Source: an uncultured Microcaldota archaeon (lineage in GTDB: Archaea > Micrarchaeota > Micrarchaeia > Micrarchaeales > Micrarchaeaceae). Taken from it: a stretch of DNA of 41,156 bases. This document shows positions 23,970-32,980 of the stretch, piece by piece. The notes under the pieces are model-generated. The model saw only the letters and a program-made list of their open reading frames with translations, had not been told where the DNA came from and ran no database searches. The first letter of the stretch is position 1. Every line of letters begins with the position of its first letter. The position numbers and the translations under genes were made by a program. Location: contig CAISDH010000057.1 in the NCBI GenBank assembly GCA_903884115.1, forward strand, positions 1 through 41,156, given 5' to 3'.

Positions 23970-24287
23970 ATGGCAGGAAAAGAAAAGAGCGCAAAAGTAA
24001 ATCCAGAAGAAAACACAGACGGGATCGTGTCGGTAGTGCGCAGTGATGCAGGTGAAAGTAGAGCCAAGGCGAATAAGGATATGGCAGAGACGATAGCGGA
24101 TCTGTTTGAGAAGATCGCCAACCATGCAGAGAAGGTGCAAGGAGATTCTGACAAGGCAGAATATTGCAGGGCCAAGGCAAAGGTGTATAGGGATTTCATA
24201 TCTGGAGAATTTGAAATCGTCGAACTTAACAGCAGGGTAGCCAGGGTGAATGCAGATTTCCGCGATTTTCTAAAGAAAGACAAGTAA
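23970..24287 (+). CDS. Small helical protein I (105 aa), outlying cluster member
   Basis: Helical, charged, soluble. Contains DLFEKIANHAEKVQGDSDKAEYCRAK split as helix / QGD turn / helix, the same type of hairpin as A-F. Start ATG 23970 follows GTGAGAAT, in the SD position of the other members; the upstream in-frame GTG (23955) lies inside the leader. Promoter copy 5 puts the TATA 27 bp before the ATG. Unknown function. Confidence 0.78.
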   Translation: MAGKEKSAKVNPEENTDGIVSVVRSDAGESRAKANKDMAETIADLFEKIANHAEKVQGDSDKAEYCRAKAKVYRDFISGEFEIVELNSRVARVNADFRDFLKKDK

Positions 24288-24313
24288 GGAGCACTACAAT
24301 TGACTGATGCATA

Positions 24314-24952
24314 TTACAGCAGGTGTGCGCGGTCGTTGTATGTGATTAGCCTGAAGTAGCCCTTGTCTATCTCGCACTCGGTGATCGCCGCATTATGCGC
24401 TCCGATGTTCTCCTTGAACTTGCGAAATAGGTGCACAACGTCAGCATCCTCGCCAAAAATCCCAACAAATAGGATCATGCGCATGAACAGGCTGTGCGTC
24501 ACCACTATCAGGGTATCAGCTTTCTTGGATCTGAGATACGCTATCGCCTTTATGGCGCGGTCTCTTCGGTCAAATTGGTTCTCCTCATCAGAGTGGTGCC
24601 ATTTCGGATCTGAGGCGTGCACCTGAATCTCTTCCACGATCTGGGCCACAGACATTGCACCGTATTTCTTGCCATGAAATTTTGATGGATTTACTACCTC
24701 GTTCAGAAGGCTAGTGTAAATAACACGTTTCCCAGTGGCCTTGGATATCGCCTGCGCGGTCTGCACTGCCCTTTTGCATTTGCTGGATATTATCATGTCA
24801 GCATTCGCGTCCTTTAACCTGTCTGCAACGCGCTTTACTTGACGAATACCCTCCTTGGAAAGAGGCTCTTCTGGTTTTTGATGTATGCGCGCCTCGTTTG
24901 CAGCTGTTGAGCCGTGCCTGACAAATATTATCTTCAAGGAATCACTAAACAT
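24314..24952 (-). CDS. Phosphoglycerate-mutase-like histidine phosphatase, paralogue 1
   Basis: About 212 aa, PGM superfamily: FVRHGSTAANEARI (catalytic RHG, ~9-21), SSKCKRAVQTAQAI (second Arg), and late VTHSLFMRM (second His). C-terminus ITYNDRAHLL. Substrate unknown; a phosphatase rather than a glycolytic mutase is likely. Start ATG 24952 is chosen because the 36 residues before it have no counterpart in paralogue 2. Tandem with paralogue 2 on the same strand. Confidence 0.82.
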   Translation of the reverse strand: MFSDSLKIIFVRHGSTAANEARIHQKPEEPLSKEGIRQVKRVADRLKDANADMIISSKCKRAVQTAQAISKATGKRVIYTSLLNEVVNPSKFHGKKYGAMSVAQIVEEIQVHASDPKWHHSDEENQFDRRDRAIKAIAYLRSKKADTLIVVTHSLFMRMILFVGIFGEDADVVHLFRKFKENIGAHNAAITECEIDKGYFRLITYNDRAHLL

Positions 24953-25078
24953 ATCATGCGAATGTCTAAAACGCTTTTCTTCTTGGCAGGTTAATCTGCG
25001 GCTCTTTTTGTTCTTGGAGCCAAATTCATTTTCATTGGATGATTTGGCGGCGACCACCATACGGCCGAAGTGAAGCGC

Positions 25079-25702
25079 CTACAGAAGGTGGGCATGGTCA
25101 TTGTATGTGACAAGCTTGAAGCTGTTCTTATCAATCTCGCACTCCGTGATTGCCGTGTTATGTAAGCCAAGATTATCCAAGAACTTGTTAAAGTTGCTTG
25201 TCACATCAGCATCCTTGCCAAATATCCCAACAAATAGGATCATGTGCATTATCTTGCCGTGCGTCACTGCGATGATGGTGTCGGCTTTTTTAGATTTGAG
25301 GTATTCTATCGCCTTCAAAGCCCGGCTTCTCAGGTCAAAGACGTTTTCCTCGTCAGAGTAGTGCCATTTCGGATCCGTGATGTGCGCATTGATTTTCTTC
25401 CGAACCATAGTCGCATGCTTTCCATTCCACTTCTTACCGTGAACTTCTGAAGGACTTAGGCATTCGTTCAGCAGGTTAGTGTAGACGATGCGCTTCCCCG
25501 TGGCCTTCGATATCGCCTGCGCAGTCTGCATGGCCCTCTTGCATTTGCTGGACACTATCAGGCCGGCTTCCGAACCCTTCAGCCGTTCCGCAACGCGCCG
25601 TGCCTGTCTGGCCCCTTTTTCAGAAAGAGGCTCTTCTATTTTTTGATGCAGGCCGGATTCGAGCGCAGCAGTTGACCCATGTCTCACAAAGATTATCTTC
25701 AA
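25079..25702 (-). CDS. Phosphoglycerate-mutase-like histidine phosphatase, paralogue 2
   Basis: 207 aa, colinear with paralogue 1 without gaps through most of its length. FVRHGSTAALESGL (~5-18), SSKCKRAMQTAQAISKATGK, GKKWNGKHATMVRKK, TDPKWHYSDEENVFD, VTHGKIMHM and C-terminal VTYNDHAHLL. The pair clearly arose by tandem duplication with divergence around the substrate cap region. Nearby gene to the 5' side is the zinc-ribbon protein. Confidence 0.84.
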   Translation of the reverse strand: MKIIFVRHGSTAALESGLHQKIEEPLSEKGARQARRVAERLKGSEAGLIVSSKCKRAMQTAQAISKATGKRIVYTNLLNECLSPSEVHGKKWNGKHATMVRKKINAHITDPKWHYSDEENVFDLRSRALKAIEYLKSKKADTIIAVTHGKIMHMILFVGIFGKDADVTSNFNKFLDNLGLHNTAITECEIDKNSFKLVTYNDHAHLL

Positions 25703-25727
25703 TTAGTCACCGCCCTTCCGTATAGAA

Positions 25728-25949
25728 TCAGGCAGCTTTCTTCTCTGTTGCCGAATCCAAGACTTTCTTGTTCTTGTATGCGGACCTCTTCTTCATGCTG
25801 CTCCAGCAGTCCTTGCATATGGCCAGCCTTGTGGTCTTCTGCGGCCTCTGCGAGCTCTTGGTGCAGCTTACGCATATCTTCCTGCCGCAGTAGTTGCAGG
25901 TTTCGTACTTGAATACCTCATTCTTGCAGCGTTCACACGAAATGGTCAT
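25728..25949 (-). CDS. Small zinc-ribbon protein (73 aa)
   Basis: Four CxxC pairs: CERC (~5-8), CNYC (~18-21), CVSC (~26-29) and CKDC (~45-48), enough for two zinc sites in a treble-clef/B-box-like layout, with a basic C-terminal tail. Fits nucleic-acid or protein interaction, no specific family claimed. SD GGTGA before ATG 25949. Confidence 0.72.
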   Translation of the reverse strand: MTISCERCKNEVFKYETCNYCGRKICVSCTKSSQRPQKTTRLAICKDCWSSMKKRSAYKNKKVLDSATEKKAA

Positions 25950-26002
25950 ATGTTCACCATATGTTTTATAGATTTAAAACGGTATCAGCATTCTGTACAG
26001 TG

Positions 26003-27301
26003 ATGTCAGGCAATGATATTATGCGAGTGCATATAAAAACCTATGGCTGCACGCTCAACCAGGCAGACAGCGCGATCATCGCCTCTGTCCTTCAGGACAA
26101 GGGCATACTGCTGGCGCGGTGCCAGGCCGATGCGGATGTCGCGATAATCAACACGTGCACTGTGAAGAGGCAGACATCGCAAAGGATACTCTACGCACTC
26201 AACAACCTCAGCAAAGCAAAAAAGAAGCTGCTTGTGACAGGCTGCATGGCAGGCGCGAACAAGGATCTGATAGAGAAGTACGCGCCCAATGCGAGCATCG
26301 TTACGACAAGCAACATACCGCACATGGCAGAAGCGGCGAAGAGCGCGTTCGCAGGCACCAGAGTCGTGCTCGATTCCTATTCCAAGCTGGACAGGCTGGC
26401 ATTCTTCAAGCCAGGCAAGGGCGTCATAGCGAAGGTCATGATAAGCGAGGGCTGCAGCAGCAACTGCAGCTTCTGCGAGACAAAGTTTGCCAGAGGGCCC
26501 CTGAACAGCTTCTCAGAGCAGAGCATACTTGACGCGATAAAGTGCAGCGCAGGCAATGGGGCAAAGGAGATACAGCTCACCTCGCAGGATGTCGGCGCGT
26601 ACGGCGCAGACACCAAGACCAATATCGCGATGCTCATGCGCAAGATCTCCGCGATAAAAGGGGATTTCAAGGTGCGCGTTGGCATGGTCAACCCCGTGCA
26701 CATGCACAAGTATTTCGATGAGTTCGTGGATGCGCTCGGGAGCGACAGGTTCTACAAGTTCGTGCACCTTCCGGTACAGTCGGGAAGCGACAGCGTTCTA
26801 GAGTCCATGAAAAGGGCTTACAGCGTTGAGGAGTTCGAGCATTATGTCAAAGAGCTGAGGGCTGCGATACCCGGAATAACGATTGAGACTGACATGATAG
26901 TGGGCTTTCCCACAGAGACAGAAAGCGACTTCGGACAGAGCCTAGAGTTCATGAACAGGGTAAGGCCGGACGTAACGAACATATCCAAGTTCAGCGCAAG
27001 GCCGCACACTGCAGCTTCGCAGATGCAGCAGCATGCCAACGAACTGATAAGCGAACGGAGCTTGCTGATGTCGCGCACGGTGCGCGCGGTGCAGCACGGC
27101 ATAAACGACAGGGCCATAGGCAAGAGCTTCGACACGCTTCTGACTGAGAGGACGCCCAAGTCATTCAACGGCAGGAACCCGTCATACAGGGAGATAGTTA
27201 TAAGAAATGAAGATGCGCATTCAGACATGGCCCTTGGCTCTCGCCATGATGTGAGAATAACAGGGGCATCTGCAAACGTGCTTTACGGCACCACACTATA
27301 G
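26003..27301 (+). CDS. tRNA (N6-threonylcarbamoyl-A37) methylthiotransferase, MtaB/CDKAL1-type
   Basis: About 432 aa radical-SAM enzyme adding the 2-methylthio group to t6A37 in ANN-decoding tRNAs. N-terminal UPF0004 cluster Cys in TYGCTLNQAD, INTCTVK and TGCMAG; radical-SAM CxxxCxxC in EGCSSNCSFCETK; C-terminal TRAM-like segment. Archaeal e-MtaB subtype from overall pattern. TATA ATTTAAAAC ~27 bp before ATG 26003 suggests a leaderless start there; ATG 26021 (M-R-V-H-I) is the alternative. gatD follows 9 bp downstream. Confidence 0.9.
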   Translation: MSGNDIMRVHIKTYGCTLNQADSAIIASVLQDKGILLARCQADADVAIINTCTVKRQTSQRILYALNNLSKAKKKLLVTGCMAGANKDLIEKYAPNASIVTTSNIPHMAEAAKSAFAGTRVVLDSYSKLDRLAFFKPGKGVIAKVMISEGCSSNCSFCETKFARGPLNSFSEQSILDAIKCSAGNGAKEIQLTSQDVGAYGADTKTNIAMLMRKISAIKGDFKVRVGMVNPVHMHKYFDEFVDALGSDRFYKFVHLPVQSGSDSVLESMKRAYSVEEFEHYVKELRAAIPGITIETDMIVGFPTETESDFGQSLEFMNRVRPDVTNISKFSARPHTAASQMQQHANELISERSLLMSRTVRAVQHGINDRAIGKSFDTLLTERTPKSFNGRNPSYREIVIRNEDAHSDMALGSRHDVRITGASANVLYGTTL

Positions 27302-27310
27302 AGGCTTGGC

Positions 27311-28654
27311 ATGTACTCAGAAGAGCTCCAGGAACTGTTCAAGCGCAAGAGAATAAGCATAGGCGACAGCATAGGCGTCAAAGCGGAAGGAGTCGATATC
27401 ACTGGCGAGCTCATGCCAAGGACGGACGTAGGCGACGCGGACACGCTCGTGATAAAGCTGAGCAGCGGATACAACATAGGCATCAGCAAGAGGAACATAA
27501 AGGACGTGCGGCTCGTCTCCCCTGCGGCGGAGAAAGCGGCAATCACGCTGGCGCCTGTCAAGAAGAATTCGAAGCTGCCTACAATATCAATCCTGCACAC
27601 AGGAGGAACGATAGCAAGCAAGGTGGACTACCGTACAGGAGGGGTCACCGCAAGGTTCACGCCCCAGGAGATCCTTGAGATGTTCCCCGAACTCAGGGAG
27701 ATGTCAAACATAGAATCGAGGCTTATACGCAACATGTGGTCCGAGGACATGCGGTTCGCGCACTACAACCTAATGGCCGACGAGGTCGAGAAGGAGATCA
27801 AGAAAGGCGTTGACGGCATAATAATAACGCACGGCACAGACACGATGCACTACAGCGCAGCTGCGCTGGCGTTCATGCTCGAGGACCTGCCGGTGCCCGT
27901 CATTCTTGTGGGAGCACAGCGAAGCTCGGACCGCGGCAGCACTGACGCTGCAGGCAACCTGATAAACGCGACCTATTTCATCGCCAACTCCGACTTCGCG
28001 GGCGTCGCGATATGCATGCACGAGACTTCTAACGACAGCAGCTGCCTGATACTGCCCGCAACGAAGACCAGGAAGATGCACACCTCAAGAAGGGACGCTT
28101 TCAGGCCGATAAACACGACGGCCATCGCAAGAGTCAGCTACGATAAGAAGAACGTATCGTTCATAGCAAAAGGATACGGCAAGAGAAGCGCAGCGAAGCT
28201 CAAGCTGACGCATTTCAACGAGAAGCTGAAGGTCGGCCTTATGAAGACGCACACAAACATGTACGCTTCGGAGGTTGCAGCATACGGTGATTTTGACGGG
28301 CTTGTCATAGAGGGCTTCGCGCTCGGGCAGGCGCCGATAAACAAGGTAGACGAGTTCACAGAAGAGCATCCGAGGATACTTGCCGCGATAAAGGAGCTCT
28401 GCAAGAAGATGCCTGTTGTCATGGCGTCGCAGTGCATATACGGCAGGCTGCAGATGAACGTCTACTCCACTGCAAGGGACCTTCAGGCCGCGGGAGTTGT
28501 CGGGAACCTTGACGACATGACCCCCGAGACCACTTTCATCAAGCTCGCGTGGCTTCTCAGCAACTACAAGAAAGAGGAGGTCGCGAAGCTGATGACCAAG
28601 AACCTGAGAGGCGAGATAACTGCAAGGAGCGATTACGGCGCTTTCCTGATATAA
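27311..28654 (+). CDS. gatD: Glutamyl-tRNA(Gln) amidotransferase subunit D
   Basis: 447 aa. Asparaginase-type subunit releasing ammonia from Gln/Asn for the GatDE reaction. Short SH3-like N-terminal domain, then asparaginase motifs HTGGTIAS (~98-105) and HGTDTMHYSAAAL, and GAQRSSDRGSTDA. Archaea-specific; implies Gln-tRNA is made by the indirect route. Probable operon: mtaB-like, gatD, small membrane protein, gatE. Confidence 0.95.
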   Translation: MYSEELQELFKRKRISIGDSIGVKAEGVDITGELMPRTDVGDADTLVIKLSSGYNIGISKRNIKDVRLVSPAAEKAAITLAPVKKNSKLPTISILHTGGTIASKVDYRTGGVTARFTPQEILEMFPELREMSNIESRLIRNMWSEDMRFAHYNLMADEVEKEIKKGVDGIIITHGTDTMHYSAAALAFMLEDLPVPVILVGAQRSSDRGSTDAAGNLINATYFIANSDFAGVAICMHETSNDSSCLILPATKTRKMHTSRRDAFRPINTTAIARVSYDKKNVSFIAKGYGKRSAAKLKLTHFNEKLKVGLMKTHTNMYASEVAAYGDFDGLVIEGFALGQAPINKVDEFTEEHPRILAAIKELCKKMPVVMASQCIYGRLQMNVYSTARDLQAAGVVGNLDDMTPETTFIKLAWLLSNYKKEEVAKLMTKNLRGEITARSDYGAFLI

Positions 28655-28663
28655 GCGATCATC

Positions 28664-29014
28664 ATGGATTACAAGAGTATTGCCGGTGTGTGCCTTCTGG
28701 CGGCGGGCATTGTCATACTGCTAGTTGCACTTGGCCTTGGCTATGGCCTTTACACCGCAGCAATCAGCGCGGGCTCTGCCCAAGCGACGCAGGGATCCGC
28801 CAACATCACGCTGTCGAATGGCACTTCGCCATCAATGGCAACCATAGTCGGCGCAGTCGTATCGACGATGGCCTCACAGCTTCCGGTTGCGAAGTATATG
28901 AGTTATGCCATAGCTGCGATATTCCTCGCGCTGTTTGCCAGCATAGGCTATAAGATATCGGAGCTCGGGATACACATGCTCGCTCCTGGTCGTGGTAAGG
29001 ATGACAAACGATGA
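28664..29014 (+). CDS. Small membrane protein between gatD and gatE (116 aa)
   Basis: Two hydrophobic helices (~7-32 and ~80-100) flank a Ser/Thr/Asn-rich loop with N-x-S/T sites; C-terminus basic. Topology with the loop outside is likely by the positive-inside rule. It overlaps the start of gatE by 14 bp and follows gatD by 9 bp, so it is co-expressed with them, though nothing suggests a role in GatDE. No family recognised. Confidence 0.78.
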   Translation: MDYKSIAGVCLLAAGIVILLVALGLGYGLYTAAISAGSAQATQGSANITLSNGTSPSMATIVGAVVSTMASQLPVAKYMSYAIAAIFLALFASIGYKISELGIHMLAPGRGKDDKR

Positions 29015-30851
29015 TAATTACTACAAGAAGATAGGCTTCATGTGCGGCCTTGAGATACACCAGCGCATCGATACAGACGAGAAGCTGTTCTGCTCGTGCA
29101 CCACGAAGCACGAGGAGAAGGATGCTGGAGCCACCGTGGTGCGCAGGCAGCGCGCAGTTGCAGGCGAGGTGGGAGGCATAGACGTCTCAGCGAAGTTCGA
29201 GGAGCTGAGGCAGCGCAGCTTCCTGTACAACGTCTTCGCCGATGAGACGTGCCTTGTGGACATAGACGAGGAACCGCCGCACCAGCTCAACAGCGACGCC
29301 CTGCTTGTAACGCTGTCTCTCGCACACGCGCTGAACATGCGCATAGTGGACGAGCTCCAGACAATGCGCAAGAATGTCATAGACGGCAGCGACCCAAGCG
29401 CATTCCAGAGGAGCGCGATGGTCGCGATTGACGGCACCATCAAGGTTAACGGCACGGAGATAGCGGTGCCGACGCTGTTTGTGGAAGAGGAATCAAGCGG
29501 CATAGCGGCAACAGGCCAGAGTGCGGTCACGTACGACACGAACAGGCTCGGCATACCCCTGATAGAGGTGGACACGGCGCCGACGATACCAAACCCTGCG
29601 ATGGCAAAGGCAGTGGCGCTCTATTTGGGAACGCTGCTTCGTCTTACAGGGAAGGCGCAGCGCGGCATAGGCTCCATACGCCAGGACACCAACCTCTCGA
29701 TAAGAGACGGGGCCCGCGTCGAGATCAAGGGCATGCAGGAGCTCGACTCAATGGACAAGTTCATAGAGAACGAGGTGCTGCGCCAGCAGAAGCTCCTGGA
29801 AATCAAGGCGTTGCTGTTAAAGTCAAAGGCACGGCTTGGCAGCGCAATGGACGTGACGCACATATTTGCAGACACCAGCGCCAAGGTGGTGAGGGATCAG
29901 TTGGACAAGGACGGCACTGTCATGGCGGTAGCGCTCCACAGCTTCAAGGGCATGCTCGGATTCGAGATAAACCCGGACATGAGACTGGGAACGGAGATAA
30001 GCGATTATGCAAAGATGGCAGGCGTGCACGGGATCATACACAGCGACGAGAACATGGACAAGTACGGCTTCACAAAGGAGGAGATAAACGCACTCAAGTA
30101 CAAGCTCAAGCTCGCCGAGGGCGACGCATTCATAATGATAGCAGGCGAAAGAGCAAGCGTGTCAGAGGCAATGGAGCTTGCAAGCCAGCGCGCAAGCTAT
30201 GCCATGCAGGGCATTCCGAAGGAGACAAGGACAGTGCGCGACAGCGTGCAGTGCACCACAAGATTCATGAGGCCGCTGCCGACAGGCTCAAGGATGTACC
30301 CAGAGACAGACGTGCGGCCCGTTGCCATCACAAGCGAGATGCTGGCGCTGTCCAAGAAGATGGCCCCAGACCTCGACAAGGAGATGGAGCGCATGCACGC
30401 GCTGCTGAAGAACACTGCTCTGGAGGAGCAGTTGATACTGTCGCCAAAGCTTCCGCTCTTCCGCGAGATCGTGGCGACGAGCCACGCAGAGCCGGATTTC
30501 GTGGCGCACACCCTGTTGCAGAAGTTCACAGAGCTGCGCAGGCAGGGCGTTGCGATAGACACTATCAGGAAGGTGCGGCTCATCGAGCTTTTTGACGCTT
30601 ATGCGAAGGGCAGCGTGACCAAGCAGGCAGTAGGGGAGCTCCTTGTGGCGCTGGCGAAGCAGGACAATCCGGTTTCAAAGCTGGCCGAAGAGCTTTCGCT
30701 GAACAAGATAACGGGCAGCGAGCTGAAGGCACTGGTCGAACACGCAAGGAAGGAGCTGAAGGGCGCGCCCAGCAAGGACGCGCTGCGCGAGCGCATAATG
30801 GCCAGGGACAGGCTTCGCATAGACGGAAACGAGCTGAACGCACTGCTATAG
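29001..30851 (+). CDS. gatE: Glutamyl-tRNA(Gln) amidotransferase subunit E
   Basis: About 616 aa kinase/tRNA-binding subunit that activates Glu-tRNA(Gln) for transamidation using GatD's ammonia. N-terminal GLEIHQRIDTDEKLFCSC, then PLIEVDTAP, GSIRQDTN; a GAD-like insert and C-terminal YqeY-like helical region. ATG 29001 is preferred to the GTG 28992. Confidence 0.95.
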   Translation: MTNDDNYYKKIGFMCGLEIHQRIDTDEKLFCSCTTKHEEKDAGATVVRRQRAVAGEVGGIDVSAKFEELRQRSFLYNVFADETCLVDIDEEPPHQLNSDALLVTLSLAHALNMRIVDELQTMRKNVIDGSDPSAFQRSAMVAIDGTIKVNGTEIAVPTLFVEEESSGIAATGQSAVTYDTNRLGIPLIEVDTAPTIPNPAMAKAVALYLGTLLRLTGKAQRGIGSIRQDTNLSIRDGARVEIKGMQELDSMDKFIENEVLRQQKLLEIKALLLKSKARLGSAMDVTHIFADTSAKVVRDQLDKDGTVMAVALHSFKGMLGFEINPDMRLGTEISDYAKMAGVHGIIHSDENMDKYGFTKEEINALKYKLKLAEGDAFIMIAGERASVSEAMELASQRASYAMQGIPKETRTVRDSVQCTTRFMRPLPTGSRMYPETDVRPVAITSEMLALSKKMAPDLDKEMERMHALLKNTALEEQLILSPKLPLFREIVATSHAEPDFVAHTLLQKFTELRRQGVAIDTIRKVRLIELFDAYAKGSVTKQAVGELLVALAKQDNPVSKLAEELSLNKITGSELKALVEHARKELKGAPSKDALRERIMARDRLRIDGNELNALL

Positions 30852-30963
30852 CGACGGAAGGCAGCCGGCCTGCAAAGCAGCAAATCCTCATATTTCTAAG
30901 ACAATCTTAGATAGTTCCGCAAAAGGCATAAATATCTTGGAAGCCATAACTCTAAGGGGTGAA

Positions 30964-31212
30964 ATGGTGGTGGAAGAAAATAGGGTACATGAACGTCTAA
31001 AGAACAAAGCAGCAGACATAATGCAGGAAAGCAATCTCTCTGAGATGCTGGGGCTGATGGGTGCCGAAGAGGATGATGAGGCAGCCAGCGCAGCAATGAA
31101 GGACGTGATGGCGGAGCACATGAGCGAGTGCGCAATGGACGCCATGAGAGAGGCAAAGAAGCGCAGGATGAGAGTCGGGGCGGCAGCAATAATAATAGCG
31201 GCGGATGGGTAG
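30964..31212 (+). CDS. Hypothetical 82-aa protein, helical
   Basis: Charged helices with many Met/Ala/Glu (NKAADIMQESNLSEMLGLMG, MAEHMSECAMDAMREAK) and a hydrophobic end AAAIIIAADG. SD GGTGA before ATG 30964; TATA GCATAAATATC ~35 bp upstream. The TTG nine codons earlier is between TATA and SD and is not used. No family recognised. Confidence 0.6.
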   Translation: MVVEENRVHERLKNKAADIMQESNLSEMLGLMGAEEDDEAASAAMKDVMAEHMSECAMDAMREAKKRRMRVGAAAIIIAADG

Positions 31213-31305
31213 ATCGCGCCGCTACCCCTTTTTCATTGCGGCTTTGTCAAAGGCGCTGTCGGGACAGTATAACTGCTATTAAGTACAGGGCATGCTTGCA
31301 AGCGC

Positions 31306-31314
31306 AACGTATAA
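31306..31314 (+). promoter_or_regulatory. TATA box of tRNA-Gly
   Basis: GTATAAAAC, ~30 bp before the first base of the mature tRNA. Confidence 0.6.
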
Positions 31315-31341
31315 AACTTCTAATCCTATATTATCTGCACT

Positions 31342-31449
31342 GCGATCGTAGTCTAGCCTGGTAGGACTTGGCCCCTCCATTGGAAACTTTTAGAAAAAGT
31401 TTCATCAAAAGGAAAGGCCAAGACCCGGGTTCAAATCCCGGCGGTCGCA
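31342..31449 (+). tRNA. tRNA-Gly (UCC) with 35-nt intron at 37/38
   Basis: Acceptor GCGAUCG/CGGUCGC (one G-U), D-stem GUCU/GGAC, T-arm CCGGG-UUCAAAU-CCCGG, A73. Anticodon stem UGGCC/GGCCA. With the intron at 31380-31414 removed the loop is CCUCCAA, anticodon UCC, intron at the canonical site 37/38. The intron contains a GAAAC/GUUUC-type hairpin. The central BHB helix is weak (three pairs plus a C-A), so it is a relaxed motif. Position 33 would be C rather than the near-universal U. Other readings (CCC, or Trp CCA) fit the stems less well. Confidence 0.8.
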
Positions 31450-31490
31450 AATAATACTTCAAGCCACATACATAGGAAAGATATAGTTAC
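31450..31490. other. Spacer between tRNA-Gly and the retroelement
   Basis: 40 bases, A/T-rich, immediately following the tRNA 3' end; no gene. Confidence 0.5.
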
Positions 31491-32605
31491 CTAAGAGGAG
31501 AGGCGTTTGTCAGCAAGACCAGATGATTCCGATAGTAAATCATCGAACTCCTTTGTGAGCCTCCTTCTAAAATTATACGTATTGGCAAATTCCGCGTAGG
31601 CGAACCAACCTTCAAAACTTCTGCTAGCATCCTCTCTTTTCACATCGCCATTGCTGCATTGTTGCCTGAACTTCTCAAGACGTTTGATGATTCTTCTTGC
31701 ATTGCTTCTTTTGAGAAGTCTATAATAATAGAAGACTCTGAAACCGAGCAATGTTATGCCCTTTTCTAAATGTATGATTCTTGTTTTGTCGGGATGAAGC
31801 TCTATCTTCAGGGCACCGCTGAGAAATTCATCTATCGCCACTTTCAATTTCTCAAGTGTTTTTCTGTCTCTGTGCAAGATTACAAAGTCGTCCACATACC
31901 GGACATAGTATTTTGCCCTTAGCTGATGCTTAATGAATTGGTCTAACTCATTAAGGTAGACATTTGCAAAGAACTGAGAGGTAAGGTTCCCTATGGGCAT
32001 GCCTTTCCCGGCGATTTCAGTCTTATGGTTCTTCAATATTATTTTTATCAACCACAAGGCACTCTTGTCCTTTATTCTGCGTTCTATTATCTCTAACAGC
32101 GTTTTATGGTCTACAGTGTCAAAATAGTGCCGAACATCTGCTTTAAGGGCATAGCCGTAACTAAACTCCTTATGGAAAAGTTTACGCTGCCCCCCCCCAC
32201 GCAAAACGGTGTTTTGTACCTGATCTTTCTTAAAAACTGCTCGAATCTCTTTATTGCAAGGTGCGTGCCTTTTCCTTTCTGGTTTGCAAAGGAATCGTAG
32301 ATAAAGGTCTTTGAAAGAATCGGTTCTATGATGTTGCATAACGCATGATGCACAATTCTATCTCTGAAATGCGATGCGCTAATCTTCCTAGTCTTAGGAT
32401 CTCTAATAACGAAAGTGGTCAACGGACTTGGCGAGTAAGTAAACGTTTCTAGGTCATGTTTCAATCTTTTTAGATTATTATCCAGATCGGATTCGAACTC
32501 GATAACACAATCCTTTAGCGTTTTTCCCTTTCTTGCCTTTCTCCAAGCAAGGTAAAGGTTTTCATCAGAGCATAGAGTAGAATAGAGGTTGTTATAAGTC
32601 TTCAT
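31491..32605 (-). CDS. DGR reverse transcriptase, frame broken in a G9 run
   Basis: The mutagenic reverse transcriptase of a diversity-generating retroelement. Two overlapping frames, 32605 to ~32190 and ~32200 to 31491, together give a complete RT (~370 aa): N-terminal palm/fingers (VIRDPKTRKISASHFRDRIV), motif A ADVRHYFDTVDH, DGR-type motif B PIGNLTSQFFANVYLNELD (the SQ version typical of DGRs, not the QG-SP of group II introns), catalytic YVDD in YYVRYVDDFVIL, and thumb. Frames switch at a G9 run (coding strand; C9 at 32190-32198); G10 would make one ORF. No Avd accessory gene is seen. More A/T-rich than surrounding genes. Confidence 0.9.
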
Positions 32606-32641
32606 GAGATCAGCCTACACGAACCTAGGATGTAAGCAAGA

Positions 32642-32743
32642 ACCATTGGGGCAGCGTTCTGAGGGTCGTTGTTCGCGTTGAGGTTGAAACGCCTCTCGTT
32701 GATACGGGCGTTGTTGTCCGTGTGCACGTTCAGCGACAACGGC
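32642..32743 (-). repeat. DGR template repeat (TR)
   Basis: 102 bp, 37 bp upstream of the RT ATG. In coding orientation it is loaded with AAC codons (e.g. NLNANNDPQNAAP when translated in phase), as expected for an adenine-mutagenised template. Gap-free alignment to 33195-33296: 16 differences, 15 at template A (12 A to G, 3 A to T) and 1 G to C; the template has 28 A. The GC-rich end (GCTGCCCC) would be the IMH-like side. Confidence 0.95.
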
Positions 32744-32980
32744 AGAATGTTAACCCATCTACTATAATGCCATTTCTGGCGACACCACAGCTTTACTTTT
32801 TCAGCATGAACTTACTCAGTATCGCTGTTGAATTTCATGTCTAGCATGCCCGTTTGGTTACTAGCACTGTAGACGAGTGTGTGGTTCCTAGGTGCTTACA
32901 TCCATGAACAAGGGGTTAGCTGTCCATGGCCTTAGTGGCAATGGTTATCCACCTTGACCTAGGCAGAATTGATAAGAAGT
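32744..32980. other. Spacer between target gene and template repeat
   Basis: About 240 bases with no convincing ORF on either strand. By analogy with other DGRs it is the 5' part of the TR-containing RNA or target 3' UTR. No Avd-like gene. Confidence 0.45.

Noticed and set aside
23801-24283. Upstream extension of the IleRS frame by ~160 codons
   Set aside because: It is antisense to gene I and promoter copy 5, and contains no synthetase-like sequence; IleRS has good ATGs at 23800/23791.
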